In this document: positions 48,393-60,969 of the stretch, in pieces | How the letters are laid out: each line of letters starts with the position of its first letter | How positions within the stretch are numbered: the stretch's first letter is position 1 | NCBI GenBank assembly: GCA_026419785.1 | Contig: JAODTK010005842.1 | Coordinates: forward strand, 1 to 64,000 | Direction: 5' to 3' | Source: Sclerodactyla briareus | Lineage: Eukaryota > Echinodermata > Holothuroidea > Dendrochirotida > Sclerodactylidae | DNA length: 64,000 nt | Notes under the pieces: generated by a model | The model's database searches: none | Seen by the model: only the letters and a program-made list of their open reading frames with translations | Told to the model about the DNA's origin: nothing | Program-made: the position numbers and the translations under genes

Positions 48393-49110
48393 GCGCGTTT
48401 TCCATGCCCGCGGGCGGGCGTTTCTGGAGTCAGCACCTTTCTCACTTCTAGGGGTATAATGCGCGATATAAGAAACAGATGTATGCACCTAGCTATTATT
48501 GTTATAATTAGTGTGTGTGGCATTATTATATTTAGTGTTGTTGTATTATTCTTATATTATCATTATCATATTATATTATTTATCGAACACCGGACGCATA
48601 CTAGTGTTTAAACCTAAACACCGGTGTTCATTTTCGGGAAACCAATAGTCTGAATGTCAAACGGGGATTACGGCCACATTAAAACTTCAAATTTGACAGG
48701 TTTTTGGAGATTTTTGTAATAGCAAAACTTGACATATCATCGGTTCAAACTGTAATATTAGTGTTTTCAAGTAGGTTGTTCCGGCGACTTGAATATAGAA
48801 CAATCTGTATAAAATATCATTTCCTATTGTGATGAATGATTGAAATGAAACAGTCATGAATGTTGTTTGGAACATTACATTATTTGAACCTAAAAATTGT
48901 CCCTCTTCTCCATTATCCGGCTTCAAGCCGGTAAGATTTCAGGAAAATCCCTGGGAGATTGATTACGAAAATACTACGCGGACACGCGGAAAAAAATCGC
49001 TCAGGACCGATCGAGAAACGCCCGCACCCGCCCGCACGCGGATGGAACGGCTCCATTGAAAATAACGATATAGCGATTTTGAGAGCCCGCCCGCGTGCAT
49101 GGAAACGCGG
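48393..49110 (-). mobile_element. TIR element, copy D, inverted
   Basis: It follows TTAA (48389-48392) with 'gcgcgttttccatgcccgc'. It holds the core in reverse ('gaacaccggtgttcat'-type and 'tccggcttcaagccggtaag' blocks) and ends 'ccgcgtgcatggaaacgcg'. The CAA array is replaced by a degenerate TTA/TTG stretch (48490-48590). The tandem units thus lie between direct copies on one side and an inverted copy on the other. Confidence 0.65.
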
Positions 49111-49439
49111 GCATTCTGTAAGGTCTGACTTGAATAGCATTGACATGAGAGACAGAATTGGTGTTATCAATCGTGGGGTTTGAAATTCCATCCAACGCTT
49201 AAGTATTCCCAGATCCTTCATCGACGTGTGTAGACGTTCTCCCAAACAGCTCTGAGACGAGAGCAATAAATCGATTCCTTTTTACATGCTTTATTTTCAA
49301 GTTTCCAGTAGTAAGCGTTACGATATTATGGGCGATTCCGGGATGTCAATTAGCAAGATATTTCTGGTAGTAATGGTAGTAGTAGTAGGCACGTTCTGCC
49401 TTTCGTCGCCTGAACTTTGTTAAGGGAGAGACATAGTGG

Positions 49440-50085
49440 TCACTTTGAGGTGTGTGTGTTCTGTCTGTCCGTCTGTCTGTCCGATGTGCGGTTAGATATC
49501 TCCCTGAACCGTGGAAGCCATCATGCTGGGACCTTTGTGGAGGTTGCGCGGTGAAGAGTTGCCTGATGACGTGTAGACAGCCACATATTTCGTCCCAAAA
49601 GACCATACTCATTTTGCATAAATTTGCATATTTAATGAAAATTGGCCCGGAAAGCTTTGTGTACAAGATATCTCGTGATCGGTAGATGCATTGGTGATGC
49701 CGTTGGTTGTTTGTATATAACAAACTATGAAGTTGTACCAAACTTGATAGATTCCTGCATTAGATATGTCTAATAGGTAGTCTATTTGGCATAATCTCTG
49801 CGATATTTTGAAGTTCTTTCATTTGACGGAAACTCGGTGGAGGGAGATGGTTATCTATAGTCCCAATAAATGGTCAGTAGGACGAGGTCCACCAAAGGTC
49901 ATTTAATGTACTAATTTGCATTTACCCCTAGCCAATGATAATTTATGCAGATTTTAAAGTGTTTGTTCAATTCTCATGAGACTTGGTGGAGGTGTAACCA
50001 CCTTGGATCCTGATAAATTAACAACAGTGCAAAGGTCACGTAAGGTCATTAATGTGAATAATTTGCATAAATAGAATTTTTCGAA
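49440..50085 (+). repeat. Tandem repeat with 'gacttggtggagg' and 'aaggtca' motifs
   Basis: It starts with (GTCT)n-like 'ctgtctgtccgtctgtctgt' at 49461. Units of about 140-200 bp follow with 'tttgcataaatttgcat', 'gaaactcggtggagg', 'ggatcctgataaatta' and 'aaaggtcatttaatgt'. Related units lie inside the LINE at 51720-52290. Confidence 0.6.
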
Positions 50086-50979
50086 GTTTGTTAAATGGCC
50101 AGGTAACAATTGATATGAGTGCAGTCAGGGTGCTCGTAGAGATTTGTCATGGTAATTTTTGGGACACGGGGGGCAATCGCATTGTTAATGTCACTCAAGA
50201 TTGGTTCTGTCGACAGCATGTTCTGTTCCCACTAGGAAGCATAGATTTATTTCTGAGTAGTGATTCCGGTTCGTGGAAATGTAGCGGAGTTTGGTTAAGC
50301 TTGGTGCAAAAGTGATCACGATAATATCGCTTTCGATGTTGTGTCTTGTTCTGGCTATACCACAGAGCGTGAGCTTGTTCCTGTGTCTAGAGGGCTGACC
50401 GGGGATTGCATTTCCTGGGTTTTAGTGATGTAGATGGTCTAATGTTAGGAAATGGAATGCTGAGGGACTCCTGACGGGTTTCACTGGCAGAGTTAACAAG
50501 TTAATGGAAGTTTACTTTCCTTGGAAAAAGCGTCGCACTAAGAAAAAAGGCTCTTGGATGAAAAGGAAGGTGTTGTACTGGCCGTTTAAACGTAAGAGAA
50601 TCTTTGGAAAACTTTATCGTTCTATGAGTTCTTTGTCGGGGATTTAGATTCGATTTCAAAGGTCAGCGGAGGCTATAGTCAAACGTTTAGTTACAGGTGC
50701 TAAGCTCGATTTCGAGAGGCAGATTGCCTCTATTATGAAGGATAATCCTCGTGCGTTTTCTCTTTTGTTAGGGGTAAGCAGAAAGTGAAGGGAGAATTGG
50801 TCCGCTGTTAGTGTCCGATTCAGGTAATACAACCAGCAATAGTCAAGAGATGGCTAGCGTTCTTAATAAACTATTTTACGCGGTATTCATGAGCGAAAAC
50901 GTCAAGACCTTGTGGTGGGTTGTGCCTCATAAAAACTATTGGAATATTAGTAGGGTCAGATCCAAAAACATGTCACCTG

Positions 50980-53745
50980 ATATCACTAACATTCAGATGT
51001 AGATATTCATCAAGTGTGATAGTTTTGGCACAAAAATACCAGTTCAGGCTACTGAGCCAATTTTCAAATTTTAATGTCCGTTCGTTAATGAGTTTGGCTA
51101 GTTAAAGGGACAGGGATCCCAAACCAACGTTACGGAAGGAAACGTCATATTATGGCACTTGCTGTTAGAAAGAAGGGTTAACAGGAATTGTGCCGGATTA
51201 TTATTTAGAATATTGGTCTTTACATTACAGTTTGTGGGAGATGTAATAACTGCTCCCTAATTCATAGCTAATATAGTTGAAATATGTGAAATTTTGTCAA
51301 TAACGCTACCCAAATTTGTTAATCTTGTGGCATCTACAAAGTTCAACTGAGAGATGAAACTCAGCATGGATCTTCTGAAGGTTAATAGTGCCATGAAGGA
51401 TACTGTGACAAACACCAATTTTTGCCCATATGTTCAGTGGAGGGCAAACGAAATGTGTGTTATGGCGGAATATGGATAACGTATGACGGGAAAAAAATGT
51501 TAATGATGGAATCAGTTGTATTTGGAGAGGAAGGAACAGTGTGGCATGTTTTGTCATTGAATATTTTGAGGTGTAGATGACTACCCACTGATATGAGGAA
51601 GGGAACACAATCAGTGAAACAGAACCGAACTTTTCTTGTAGTAGGTCATTTGTACCCATGGCAACCATCATTTTTTTTGTCTGGCTGAATTCAGTTGTAT
51701 TTGGAGAGGAACAGTGTGGAATGTTTTGTCATTGATATTTTGAGGCTGTAGGAGAATACCCATGAAACTTGGTGGATGTGGCTTACCATGGTTCCACAGA
51801 AATTTAAAAGTGAAGGCGGGGTCAAATCACTGGAGGTCATGATGTGTCGTTTTGCATATTTTAGCAAATTTGTGAAAATCGTTGGATTCGAAAAAAAAAT
51901 GTGGTAGATGTTGGTAGAATGTGATCCACCTTTGATCCTGATCATTTTGAAGGTTACAGGTGGGGTCAGCAGAGGTCATTTATGTGCCCTATTTGCATAA
52001 TATATTCCAATTTCCAACGTTGTAAGAATTTCGCCAAAATCATTAGGTATGGTGGTCCATTAACATTGCTGGATCTGATGTGTTCGAGGTTCAGGAATTT
52101 GATGGAACTGATATTTCTATCATATAAAAGCTTCTGTAGATAAAGCACGAGGAACGAGTAAACCATAGCTCTGGTGACAATTTTACTGTGTTATGAGATT
52201 CATTGTATGTGACATAATGCATAATTTATCCCAAGTTTCCAATGGCTGAGAATTTTGAAAACTCGTAGGTATGGTTGTCAACATTTCTGAATCTGATGTG
52301 TTGATGTTCATGAATTGATTTGAATTCCATCATATTTAGCTTCCGTTAGAATAAAGAACTTTTTTTTGGCCATCAAAAGAAGACAAATGCTGGATCCCAC
52401 GGGAGAAATCTTACTTAGGGAAAACTGGAAGCGCAGAGTAATCCATCTCAAGCAGTAAAGTGGGTATCACAGCCAGGAAGGTGAAATGTATTGGTGAAGG
52501 TTCTCACAGGGGAATAAACTCGGCCATGTGTGAATTTGATGTTAGGCCTACTGTTCTGCGTTTGAGAAATGTTGCTGTTCGGAAATCTAATTTGGATCCA
52601 GGCCTCAGTTTCGTGCTACAGTATATGCCTAAAAAGTACCACAAAATTATAATATCTGGATTACTAGATATGCAGATTAATTGATGATGAAATGAAGTTA
52701 ACATGGTGTGACACAAGGGATCATCATATGCCTCAACATCATTTGTGAGATGCAATCAACCATGGAACCTAGTAAAAAGGCGGTTATTACTCAATCATTC
52801 CAACTGCCAAATTTCCCAAAAATTGTTCACATGAGGTAGATTAATTCCCTTTGTGCTTGTTAATAATTTTACACTTGATGTGAACCAAAGCTTTTTTAGG
52901 TTATTATGATTAAAGTTTCACTGGAAGGTGACTTGTCATGAATAGGAGTGGTTCATATAAAAAATTGCTAAATGTTACACTGTAATGTAGTCTCTCTTAT
53001 CAAAAATAGGCATTGACTGACAGAAATGAATCTGGGTATTTGTTCTGGGTGTGTTACAAACAAAGGGAGGACTGGAGAGCATGTGAAGATAAGGAAGGAA
53101 TTCAAGAGAAGAAATTCAATCCACAGGTCTATGTAACTCATGCATTTCCGTCTATAACATTCCGTACATAACTATTGTTGGGTTCCAGCTGTTGCCCTTG
53201 ATAAATATTGAATACAATTCTAAGGTACTATATGAATCATATTAGTCAATCGTAGTGACTTATCCCATTATTTACCAATTCGACAATTACATCCCAATGG
53301 GACAAAAACTTCCGTCATACGGACACGGTACGTCCAAAAGCTGTGAGTCTAGGATTGTCGTGTGGGGGGTTACTGCAAGGGCAGTGGAGTTATAACCCCA
53401 TGCAGGTAAAGCACAAAGGAACCGCGCCTCTGATGAAGGTACCTTCATCTGCATTCCAGAACATTCACAGAAAAAATGACATTACAAAAAGTCGCAGGGA
53501 GAATTGATGCTTTTTAGATCCCGTCCATAACACTCACCTAATTGCATATGTCACACGATGATGCGGAACCTAAGAATTTTTTTCGGTCATATTGTAGAGT
53601 GATCCCATCTTGCTCCCACCTATGGCACACCCAACCAATGATCATCTCACACAGTGTTTTGTTGTGGGGCATTGTATTTCTGAATTCCGTCCATAACATT
53701 TCACGGAGGGTTTGGATCTGGCACCAGTATGTTCACCTTGAGTGA
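50980..53745. repeat. Foreign DNA inserted in the LINE between linker and RT
   Basis: LINE homology stops near 50980 and resumes near 53755. Between them are repeats with 'aacttggtggatgtgg', 'gatcctgatcattttgaagg' and 'aggtcatttatgtgccct' (51720-52290), a duplicated 'ttggagaggaacagtgtgg' (51519, 51700) and a 74-codon frame at 52460-52684 (GINSAMCEFDVRPTVLRLRN) that I cannot assign. The borders are approximate and no target duplication was identified. Confidence 0.55.
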
Positions 53746-53972
53746 TAGGAGGAAAAGCTGCAGGAAGCTGCAAAAGTGGTAGGCTCCTGGTCCCGAGGGA
53801 GTTTACCCCTTCTCGTTGAATCTTTTAGCGACAAGTTGTCTGTTCCCAGTAGCAATGAGTTTCAATAACACCTTGCAAGAAGGTGTTGTTCCGGGAGGAT
53901 TGAGGAGAGCAAATGTTTCTCCAATTTCCAAGATAGGCAACCGTCTAGTCCTTGTATTTACAGGCCAGTGAG

Positions 53973-55959
53973 CAGTGGCATAGCTACGAATAAATTTACA
54001 TTTGCCTCAAAAGGTGTAATTTTTTCTGCGCGCTGCGCGAGCAAGAGTGCTTGGGTTGCTGGCCCTATGGCATAACCCTTTACATTTGGGAAGGCCTTTA
54101 GGCCTTGCCAGAAAAAAAATGCATCTGTCCGTGCACTGCGCGGTTTGACGGTGATGTCTATAACGTTTGACCCAATGTCATATGAAAACTTCTTATTCAC
54201 GCCCAGGTCACCTCATCTATGTGATCGCTGGAACCAATGAAACATTGACCTCGAAAAAAAATTTGCGCGCTACGCGCACGGGGCGTGGGGTGCTGCGTTG
54301 GACACATTCATCGGGAGATATTTTCTTTATACTTTCCAAATTGCGTAGTCTCAAATTTAAAGTGACATCGTTACCCCCATCGGCAGTGCCAAGTGATCGC
54401 CCACCTGAGCATTGCAGCGGGAAAGTCCAAAGGAAAATAAGAGTCATTCACCAAAATGCTAAAATGGCACATCCAGCTGGTTGCAACTACTCCGCAAGGT
54501 ATTTCGATATCTAGGGCGGTATGAAAAGTTGAAATTTCTCTTCAAACCGAGGAACCGCCCCTCACCTTTCAAACGGATTGACGCCCTGTGTATTAGCTAG
54601 GCCCATTCTAGCCTGGTTACAACGAACACCAGCAATTGGGAAAACTTTTCACACAACCTTGGAAAATTTTCACTCCAAATGGGAAAAATATTTTCCCAAA
54701 GGGTGGTTCTAGTAGATGCCCAGTATAATGAGGCAGATAATACAGTAAGGTGGCAGAAGAAATTAACAAGTTAGGGCAAACCCATTTCTTAGTCATCGAC
54801 GGCACGTATATTCAAGTTGAGATTGGGGGGGGGGGGACACACCCCGACGCGCGAGGATATTTTTCCAGAAAAAAAAAATTTGTAAAAAACAAAACTTGAG
54901 GCTGAGATGCTCAAGTTAAGCTGGATAGGGACGCAGCTAAATCACCCGGGAGGGAGAGGGTAATTTCCAGCAATTGGGGGGCTCGTAAAACCAAAAATTT
55001 TTTCCGGGTATGCTCCGCGCCACGATGGTGGTCGCTCGCATAGCTTGATTATGTGGTTTTGCCCCCCAATATCTCAAATGTCTTGCGCCCCCCCCTCATT
55101 GTGCCCCAGAATGAAAGTAGTCTGGTGACCGCCATGCCAGGCACTCAATTTTATGCGAGAGATAATGGACAAATGATGGTGCAGCAGACCTTGAGCATGC
55201 ATGGTGAAAGGGATGTTTGTAGATGAACTTGTCATTTATTACTGGATTTTACCGATCATAGAGGCCATGACATGAATATTGTGGATTTTTTTTTTCAAAT
55301 TGTTTTTGCTTCTGAGTCACGTCCAGACTCTAGAGTGCAACATTTTCTCTGACACCTCCCTAGAACCTCCTGGGTACATGTAATTTTAGAACACTCAGGA
55401 AGTGCCGTTTCCGGCCATTTGGAGGGTTCGTGAAACGAAAATTTTCCTTGTCCACTGGAGCCAACTCGTGGGACATATTTCGCGGCAACGAATATATAGG
55501 AGAAATCCGAGCAGGGATGAAGCCAAAATAGAAAGGATTACCCAAAAATTAAACAAATAGTGCCCACATTTTGAGTGACCATGCCCCCAAAATGTTGGGA
55601 AAAAATTGCGCTATGCGCGCAATAGTCTTGTATCGTGATCAGTAGGCTGACTGATACTGTACATGATTGCAAAAAATTTAGGGCAACTTCTGAGCTTGGG
55701 AAATTTTATTATGAAGAACATGAACAAGCTTGATGTCCAAAATCCGCGTCTACAAAAAGGTTGCTATTGGCCACGGAGTGTGAACTCCTTAAAAATAGGT
55801 CAGGGAAGTACCGTTTCCTGCAACCTTGGGGGGCCTCATTCCCAAAAAATCTTGGCGCTACGCGCCACCAATGGTGGCGCTTACGCTAAGATAGTCACAT
55901 GGCGCCCCCCACAAAAATTAGCAGCACACCTCCCACGGGAAAATCATGGATACGTCACG
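53973..55959. mobile_element. Non-autonomous hAT-like element, 1,987 bp, inside the LINE
   Basis: The 8-bp target CCAGTGAG is present on both sides (53965-53972 and 55960-55967), and the LINE reading continues across it. The left end is CAGTGGCATAGCTACGA. The right end, reverse complement CGTGACGTATCCATGA, matches it with one base missing. Eight-bp duplications and CAG(T/G)GGCGTA-type ends are typical of hAT. The interior is a patchwork of 'gcgcgctgcgcg'-like and 'agtgccgtttcc'-like repeats and has no transposase. Confidence 0.75.
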
Positions 55960-56309
55960 CCAGTGAGGCTTACTAGTGTGGTCTGCAAGGGTGTTAGTAA
56001 TCCATCATTCGTGAAATTTATTGTTATTTTTTTGATGAGGATCTAGTCTAAGTCGGGGTTCTCAGCATGGTTTTCAGGAAAAATGTTCGTGTTTGACTAA
56101 CTCTTCGATTTTGGAAGGCTGTTACGAATGCAGTTGAATTGGCAGTGCTGTTGGTTGATATAATTTTCCTAGACTTCCAAAAAGAAACCTTCTGACAAGG
56201 TTCATAATGAGCGTCTCTTCTTCATTGAAAGTTTGGCATTAAGGGGACTGTTTTGAGTGGTTTCGTCAGTGGCTTCTCAATAGGGAACAGAGGGCAAATC
56301 CCGGGAGTT

Positions 56310-57190
56310 GCCGGATCTCTCGGCACATGTGGAACATTCATTTGTTCCTACTTCTACCTTTTCGGCGAGTTGTCCAATGGACAAATCTATCTAAATATGT
56401 CTGAAAACTGCCATTTTCTCCCCCGAAAAATATTCATATTCATGGAAATTTCAGTTAGTTTTACACAAAATGCTGGACCCTTTGTTTTGATACTTTGTAT
56501 ACCTTCTCTGAAATTTGGAATCATTCAGCCCTCCCAATCTCTAATATACCAAAAAACGAACAGATTTTAGAAATTCTCAAATTTGGGGCCAAAAATCTAT
56601 TTTTTCCCCCTAATTGCCATTCTTGGTAATTTGGGGCTGATTACATGGGAAAAGTTATTTGTGACTTTTCACATTGCTACAAGTTTGAAATCATGCAGTC
56701 ATTCGAATAAGGGAATACCTTGAAAAATAGTGAAAAACTTGTAAAAATGAGAATGGCCCCCAAAATTTTCGCTTTTTGCCTCCTAATTCTCCAATTTTGA
56801 AATAGTTTCGGTCTAATCTAATTTTGAGAGCACTAATTGTTTTAGTGACTATATGAAGCGTGTGCAAAATTTCAAATGTTCAGGCCACCAAAATGGAGGT
56901 ATTTGCGAAAAACCATCACATCAAAAATCTGACGGCCCCGCAAACTCACCACACCCCACACCACACAGACACACACACACACACACCGCACACAACAACA
57001 ACCGGACAACTTTCCGCAGTGCACCTCATTGCTGGATCACCTGGGCACCCTGGGTTCCTCCACCAATGGTACCCCTTATTGGATAGTACCTAGCGCCTAA
57101 CCACCACTATGGTTACTTAGCAACCATTGCATGGCAACCACAACAGTAAGTATCGGTGAAAGGCACAGTGACTACAATATCTCATCTGGC
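56310..57190. repeat. Third insertion in the LINE
   Basis: It separates the LINE segment with NREQ (to about 56300) from 'gtcatcaacgggcgtcg' onward (about 57195). It holds a repeat with 'aaatttggggccaaaaatct' and 'gaaatcatgcagtcattcga', a (CA)n run at 56960-56985, and 'gttacttagcaaccattgca/tggcaacc' near the 3' side. Exact ends were not determined. Confidence 0.5.
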
Positions 57191-58244
57191 CTTCGGGACC
57201 GATGATATACAATTGTCATCAACGGGCGTCGTCTGCCTGGAAACAAGTCACCATGTGTTTCCCCCAGGATCGTTTTTTGGCTTTACTTTTTGCTCTGGAA
57301 GATCCGAATCTTCCAGATCTGACGATCTGGAAGATTGCGGTGCATTCCAAGTTGAAAGTTTTGCCGACCATACCAAGTTGTATCGGAGGTTGCTCCGAAC
57401 GATGATGTTGCATTTGTCCAAAAGGATCTTGATATCAATCCCAATGGTCTTTCGTTTGGCAAATGTTTTTCAATCCCGATAAGTGCAAAGTTATGCATGA
57501 TTGTTTTCACCATCGCACGCTTCTTCAAGTTGAATGGGCAAGGTATTCATCAGGTAATTTAGAAAGGATCTCAGTTGTTTTCATTTCGATTCTTCTTTGA
57601 ACCTTCGCGTTCTAAGCAGTGTGTGAATGCGAGGAAAGGTAACCTGGATTCTTGGCTTGAATTAGACATCACTTTTCAGTGTTCCTCTATAAAATATTGT
57701 TGTCAGTTGTTTTACGCAGCTGGTGATACCTCACCTGGAGTATTCTGTCTGTCCACGTATGGAATTCATATTTCTTCTGAAAGACAAGCAGGTATTGAAA
57801 ACGTTCAGTGGAGGGCCACTAAATTAATTCAATCTCTTAAAGATTTACCATACGAAGAGAGATTATAAGGCATCTCGGTCTAACTTCATGGAACTGAGAC
57901 ACCATTCGTGGTGAATTTGATTCAGGTTTTTAAAATTGTTCGTGGTTTCGAGGGCCCTTCCTTCACTATTTTCTTTTCATTTTTCCAAAGTTCCACAATA
58001 GGGGGTCATTGTCCTCAAGCTTCGTGGCAAACTCTTTAGATTGGACATTCAACATATTTTCTCTCCCATAGAGTATTAATGATGAATAGCCTTCCTGAAG
58101 AGTGTTCTGTCTAATAGTGTGAATGCATTCATGTACCAAAAATTTTGCACAATCCATGTGGCTCCAGATTAATACAGCTGGACTTTTTGTATTGCTAATG
58201 ATTGGTAAGACAAGGGATAACCGAATTATGTGGCTAATAGATTA

Positions 58245-58635
58245 GGCCTATTGTGTGAATTTCAAGGACCCTCACCACCCCCAGCCACCCTATAACTTAC
58301 AAAGCAAATTCACCCTATGATGTGTAGAAAATGACTGTACTTGGACAATTGTTCATCCGTTCCTGTCTCCCAAAAAATTTTGTAAGCTCCGTAATTCCTC
58401 GCACCTATAATGCAGCACTCGAAACAAAAACCTATCCCTTTTAGTGTAGTTAGCTTCAACTGGCCTACTGTAGCCTATCCATTTAGCCTGTTACTGGAGG
58501 GCGTACACTACAACTTTGTGGCAATAGGGTTTTGACGCGTTTAAAAAACCTAGTTTTGCCCGTGTTTAAACCTGTTTAAAACCGCTTTGGGTGGGGGGGG
58601 GGCAAAAAAACCGATTTTGACCGGTCAAAAGTCCA
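58245..58635. other. Unassigned DNA between LINE and DIRS fossil
   Basis: No gene or repeat family recognised; a G-run lies at about 58592. 'cgtttaaaaaacctagtttt' and 'gtttaaacctgtttaaaacc' form short repeats near 58540-58580. Confidence 0.4.
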
Positions 58636-59763
58636 ACCTGCGTATATACCACCTTCACTCTGGTGGCTGTGGACTTTTCGGTGGGCCCGGGTCTTACCCC
58701 ACGAGGGGCGGGTGACAGTGGCGCGGCGCAGAGTTACACTTTGGCCTGGCTGTGTCGACTCCGGCATGAACCCATCTTTCTGTGCCGATAGCCAGTATGT
58801 TGAGGGTCCTCAACTTGTCAGATTGCAGATGAGACCTATCCCGCGGTATCTCCTAGACCACTTCGCCCTGTGCTCCGATGACCCCACAAGCCGATTCCGG
58901 AGTCCTGGGCGAATGTCAGAGACGCTTTCTATCCTGGTGAGACCGAGCGACACAATCTGCTGGTTGGGCGCCCGATTCAGACTTTTGCACCCACAAGCCC
59001 CATGACAAAGGACGCGTTCCTCACGGGGTGAGTAGCAACTGGGTGTCAGTCTAGCCGAGATTATCTCGGGTTGGTGGGACCCAGTTGAGTCCACCTTCCA
59101 CATCAACCTCGTGGATACGGAGGCGGAGTTCGGCATGCTCCGTGCCTCCGTCACTGGGGAGCCCGCATGCAGAACCACAAAGTCTCCATCCTCTCCGACA
59201 ACAGTACAACAGTGGCCTACATCAACCGTTAGGGAAGGGATTAGATTGAGCTTGCTCCTGCCCAGGATCTGGGACTGTTGTTGCTTGCCGACACTCTTGG
59301 GCAGGGGCGTTTGTTTTGGCGATTGGGGCGACGTATGGATTGAATACTATTCAAGCGGAGTGCTACCATAGGTGGCAAGTAGCGTACAAGAAATTTTTCA
59401 TTTGACATACCCCCAGATTGCAGGAAACGGCACTTGCCCGTGCCTCAGGGGGACCGTAAGCAGCATTCCTAAAATTGATAACAAATTTTTATTTTAGGAA
59501 AGCTAGGTTCTCCAAAAACCTATTGCCTTAGGGATCAATTTCAAGGTTTTGCGTTGCGTGCTGTGACATCCTGAAATACGATGCAAGTGAGGTTACGGTC
59601 ATGGACGGAGCAATGGAAATGGGCAATGGCAACAACCACTACATTTGCGCGAAGCGAGAGATTTTGCATGCAGGATCCAATTTGACCAACGACATTGCAC
59701 TGACCCCAATTACTTAGATAGGCCTGAGTTTTCTACTCAAAGATTACGGCCCCCATTTTTTAT

Positions 59764-60620
59764 TTCTTGACGAAGTCAGAGGAATCTATGTAAGCATGTC
59801 CCGCGCGTGCGTGTGTGTGTGACGTCCAGCTTGTAAACATGATAACTTGATCAGGTCTTAGTAGATCAGGCTCATACTTGGTATGTGTGTTCCCCATGAT
59901 GAGTACATGAATACTATCATTTTGAGGGTCATGCAGGTCATCTGTGGTCACCAGCAGGGCCTTAGCCAGTAATTTGAAATAGGGTGTCTCACTCGTGAAC
60001 GATCAGAATCACTATAGCACAAATGCACTCGCAAATCGCGGGCACCAGTGCGAAGCACGGATCGAGACCGAAAGCCAGTTTTGGCGGAGTCAAGAAAGCA
60101 ACTTGGCATGTCATATTCTGCCCACTGCACTTCAAAATGCACATGTCCATGCGACGTAGGAAATCGCTGACCCAAGTGGCCGTCTCAAGGCCGTCTCACA
60201 GAACATCGGCCGTTCCCATCAGTGTCCTGGCCGTCTCAATGACGGGAGATGCCCCTCTGGCTAAGGCCCTGGTCACCAGAGGTCAAAGTCCAGTATGGTT
60301 GGTCCGATCAAGTTGAACCTTGATGTATAGCTTTCCTTATGGGGAGTACAGCAACCCTATTGCTTTTGTTTTAGGTCTGGGTGAATTTTGGTCAAAAATA
60401 GAAAATTTGTGAAAAGTTGATACTTTCGCCAATTTTTGCTTGTAACACAATAACTATATATACTCCACCTGGAATGGATGAAGCTCATACATGGTATGTG
60501 TGTTCCCCATGATGAGTGCATGCACCCTATTGGTTCGTGGTCGGATCAGAGATCATCTGTGGTCACCAGAGGTCAAAGTCTGGAAAACTTAGTGTATAGC
60601 TAGAAATTTAGTGTATAGCT
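59764..60620 (-). repeat. Inverted copy of the TGACCT-rich family of 2440-3525
   Basis: It reads in reverse with the terminus 'ttgacgaagtcagaggaatc', a (GT)n run, 'gcttgtaaacatgataactt', 'cttggtatgtgtgttcccca' (59877; variant at 60491) and 'gtggtcaccagaggtcaaag' (60271, 60561). A separate segment (about 59960-60270) interrupts it. Confidence 0.7.
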
Positions 60621-60969
60621 TTCTTATCAAGAGTACAGGAACATATTGGTGGTTGGAAAAAAAATAAATAAAAAATTGGGAGCGGGGAAAATGACATTTT
60701 TGTCCAGAATTGTTATGTTGCCCATGATGAGCTGGTACATCTCCCATTTGTCCTTGTGTCTGGCTATAGTTGTCAGAAAAGGTCAAGGAATTACTAAGCC
60801 TTTTGGCTTTCTGGTTATCTTCCTCGTGGAGTGTGGACCACAAGCGCTGGGAGGGACACTCCCATTTGGGGCTAGACAGATGGCCAAATGAGTCTAAAAC
60901 AATGAGGTAGAACCACAACTGCGCGCGAAGCACGCGCAGAAATGTTGCGCTTTTGAAAAGTCAGGCAAT

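Larger units (their letters stand above)
50130..58240 (+). mobile_element. CR1-like LINE, 5'-truncated and split by insertions
   Basis: Landmarks appear in family order. First comes the end of the endonuclease (QDWFCRQHVLFP near 50200, SDHDNIAFDVV at 50312-50345), then a linker (IASIMKDNPRAFSLL at about 50728; ASVLNKLFYAVFMSEN at about 50853). RT blocks follow: APGPEGVYP at about 53780, VVPGGLRRANVSPISK at about 53890, VRLTSVVCKGV at about 55963, DIIFLDFQK at about 56158 and FADHTKLYRRL at about 57358. The C-terminus has RSKQCVNA at about 57608, WRATKLIQSLKDLPYEERL at about 57811 and NSLPEEC at about 58096. Several frameshifts and stops break the frame. It encodes endonuclease plus reverse transcriptase for target-primed insertion; this copy is dead. 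Confidence 0.82.
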
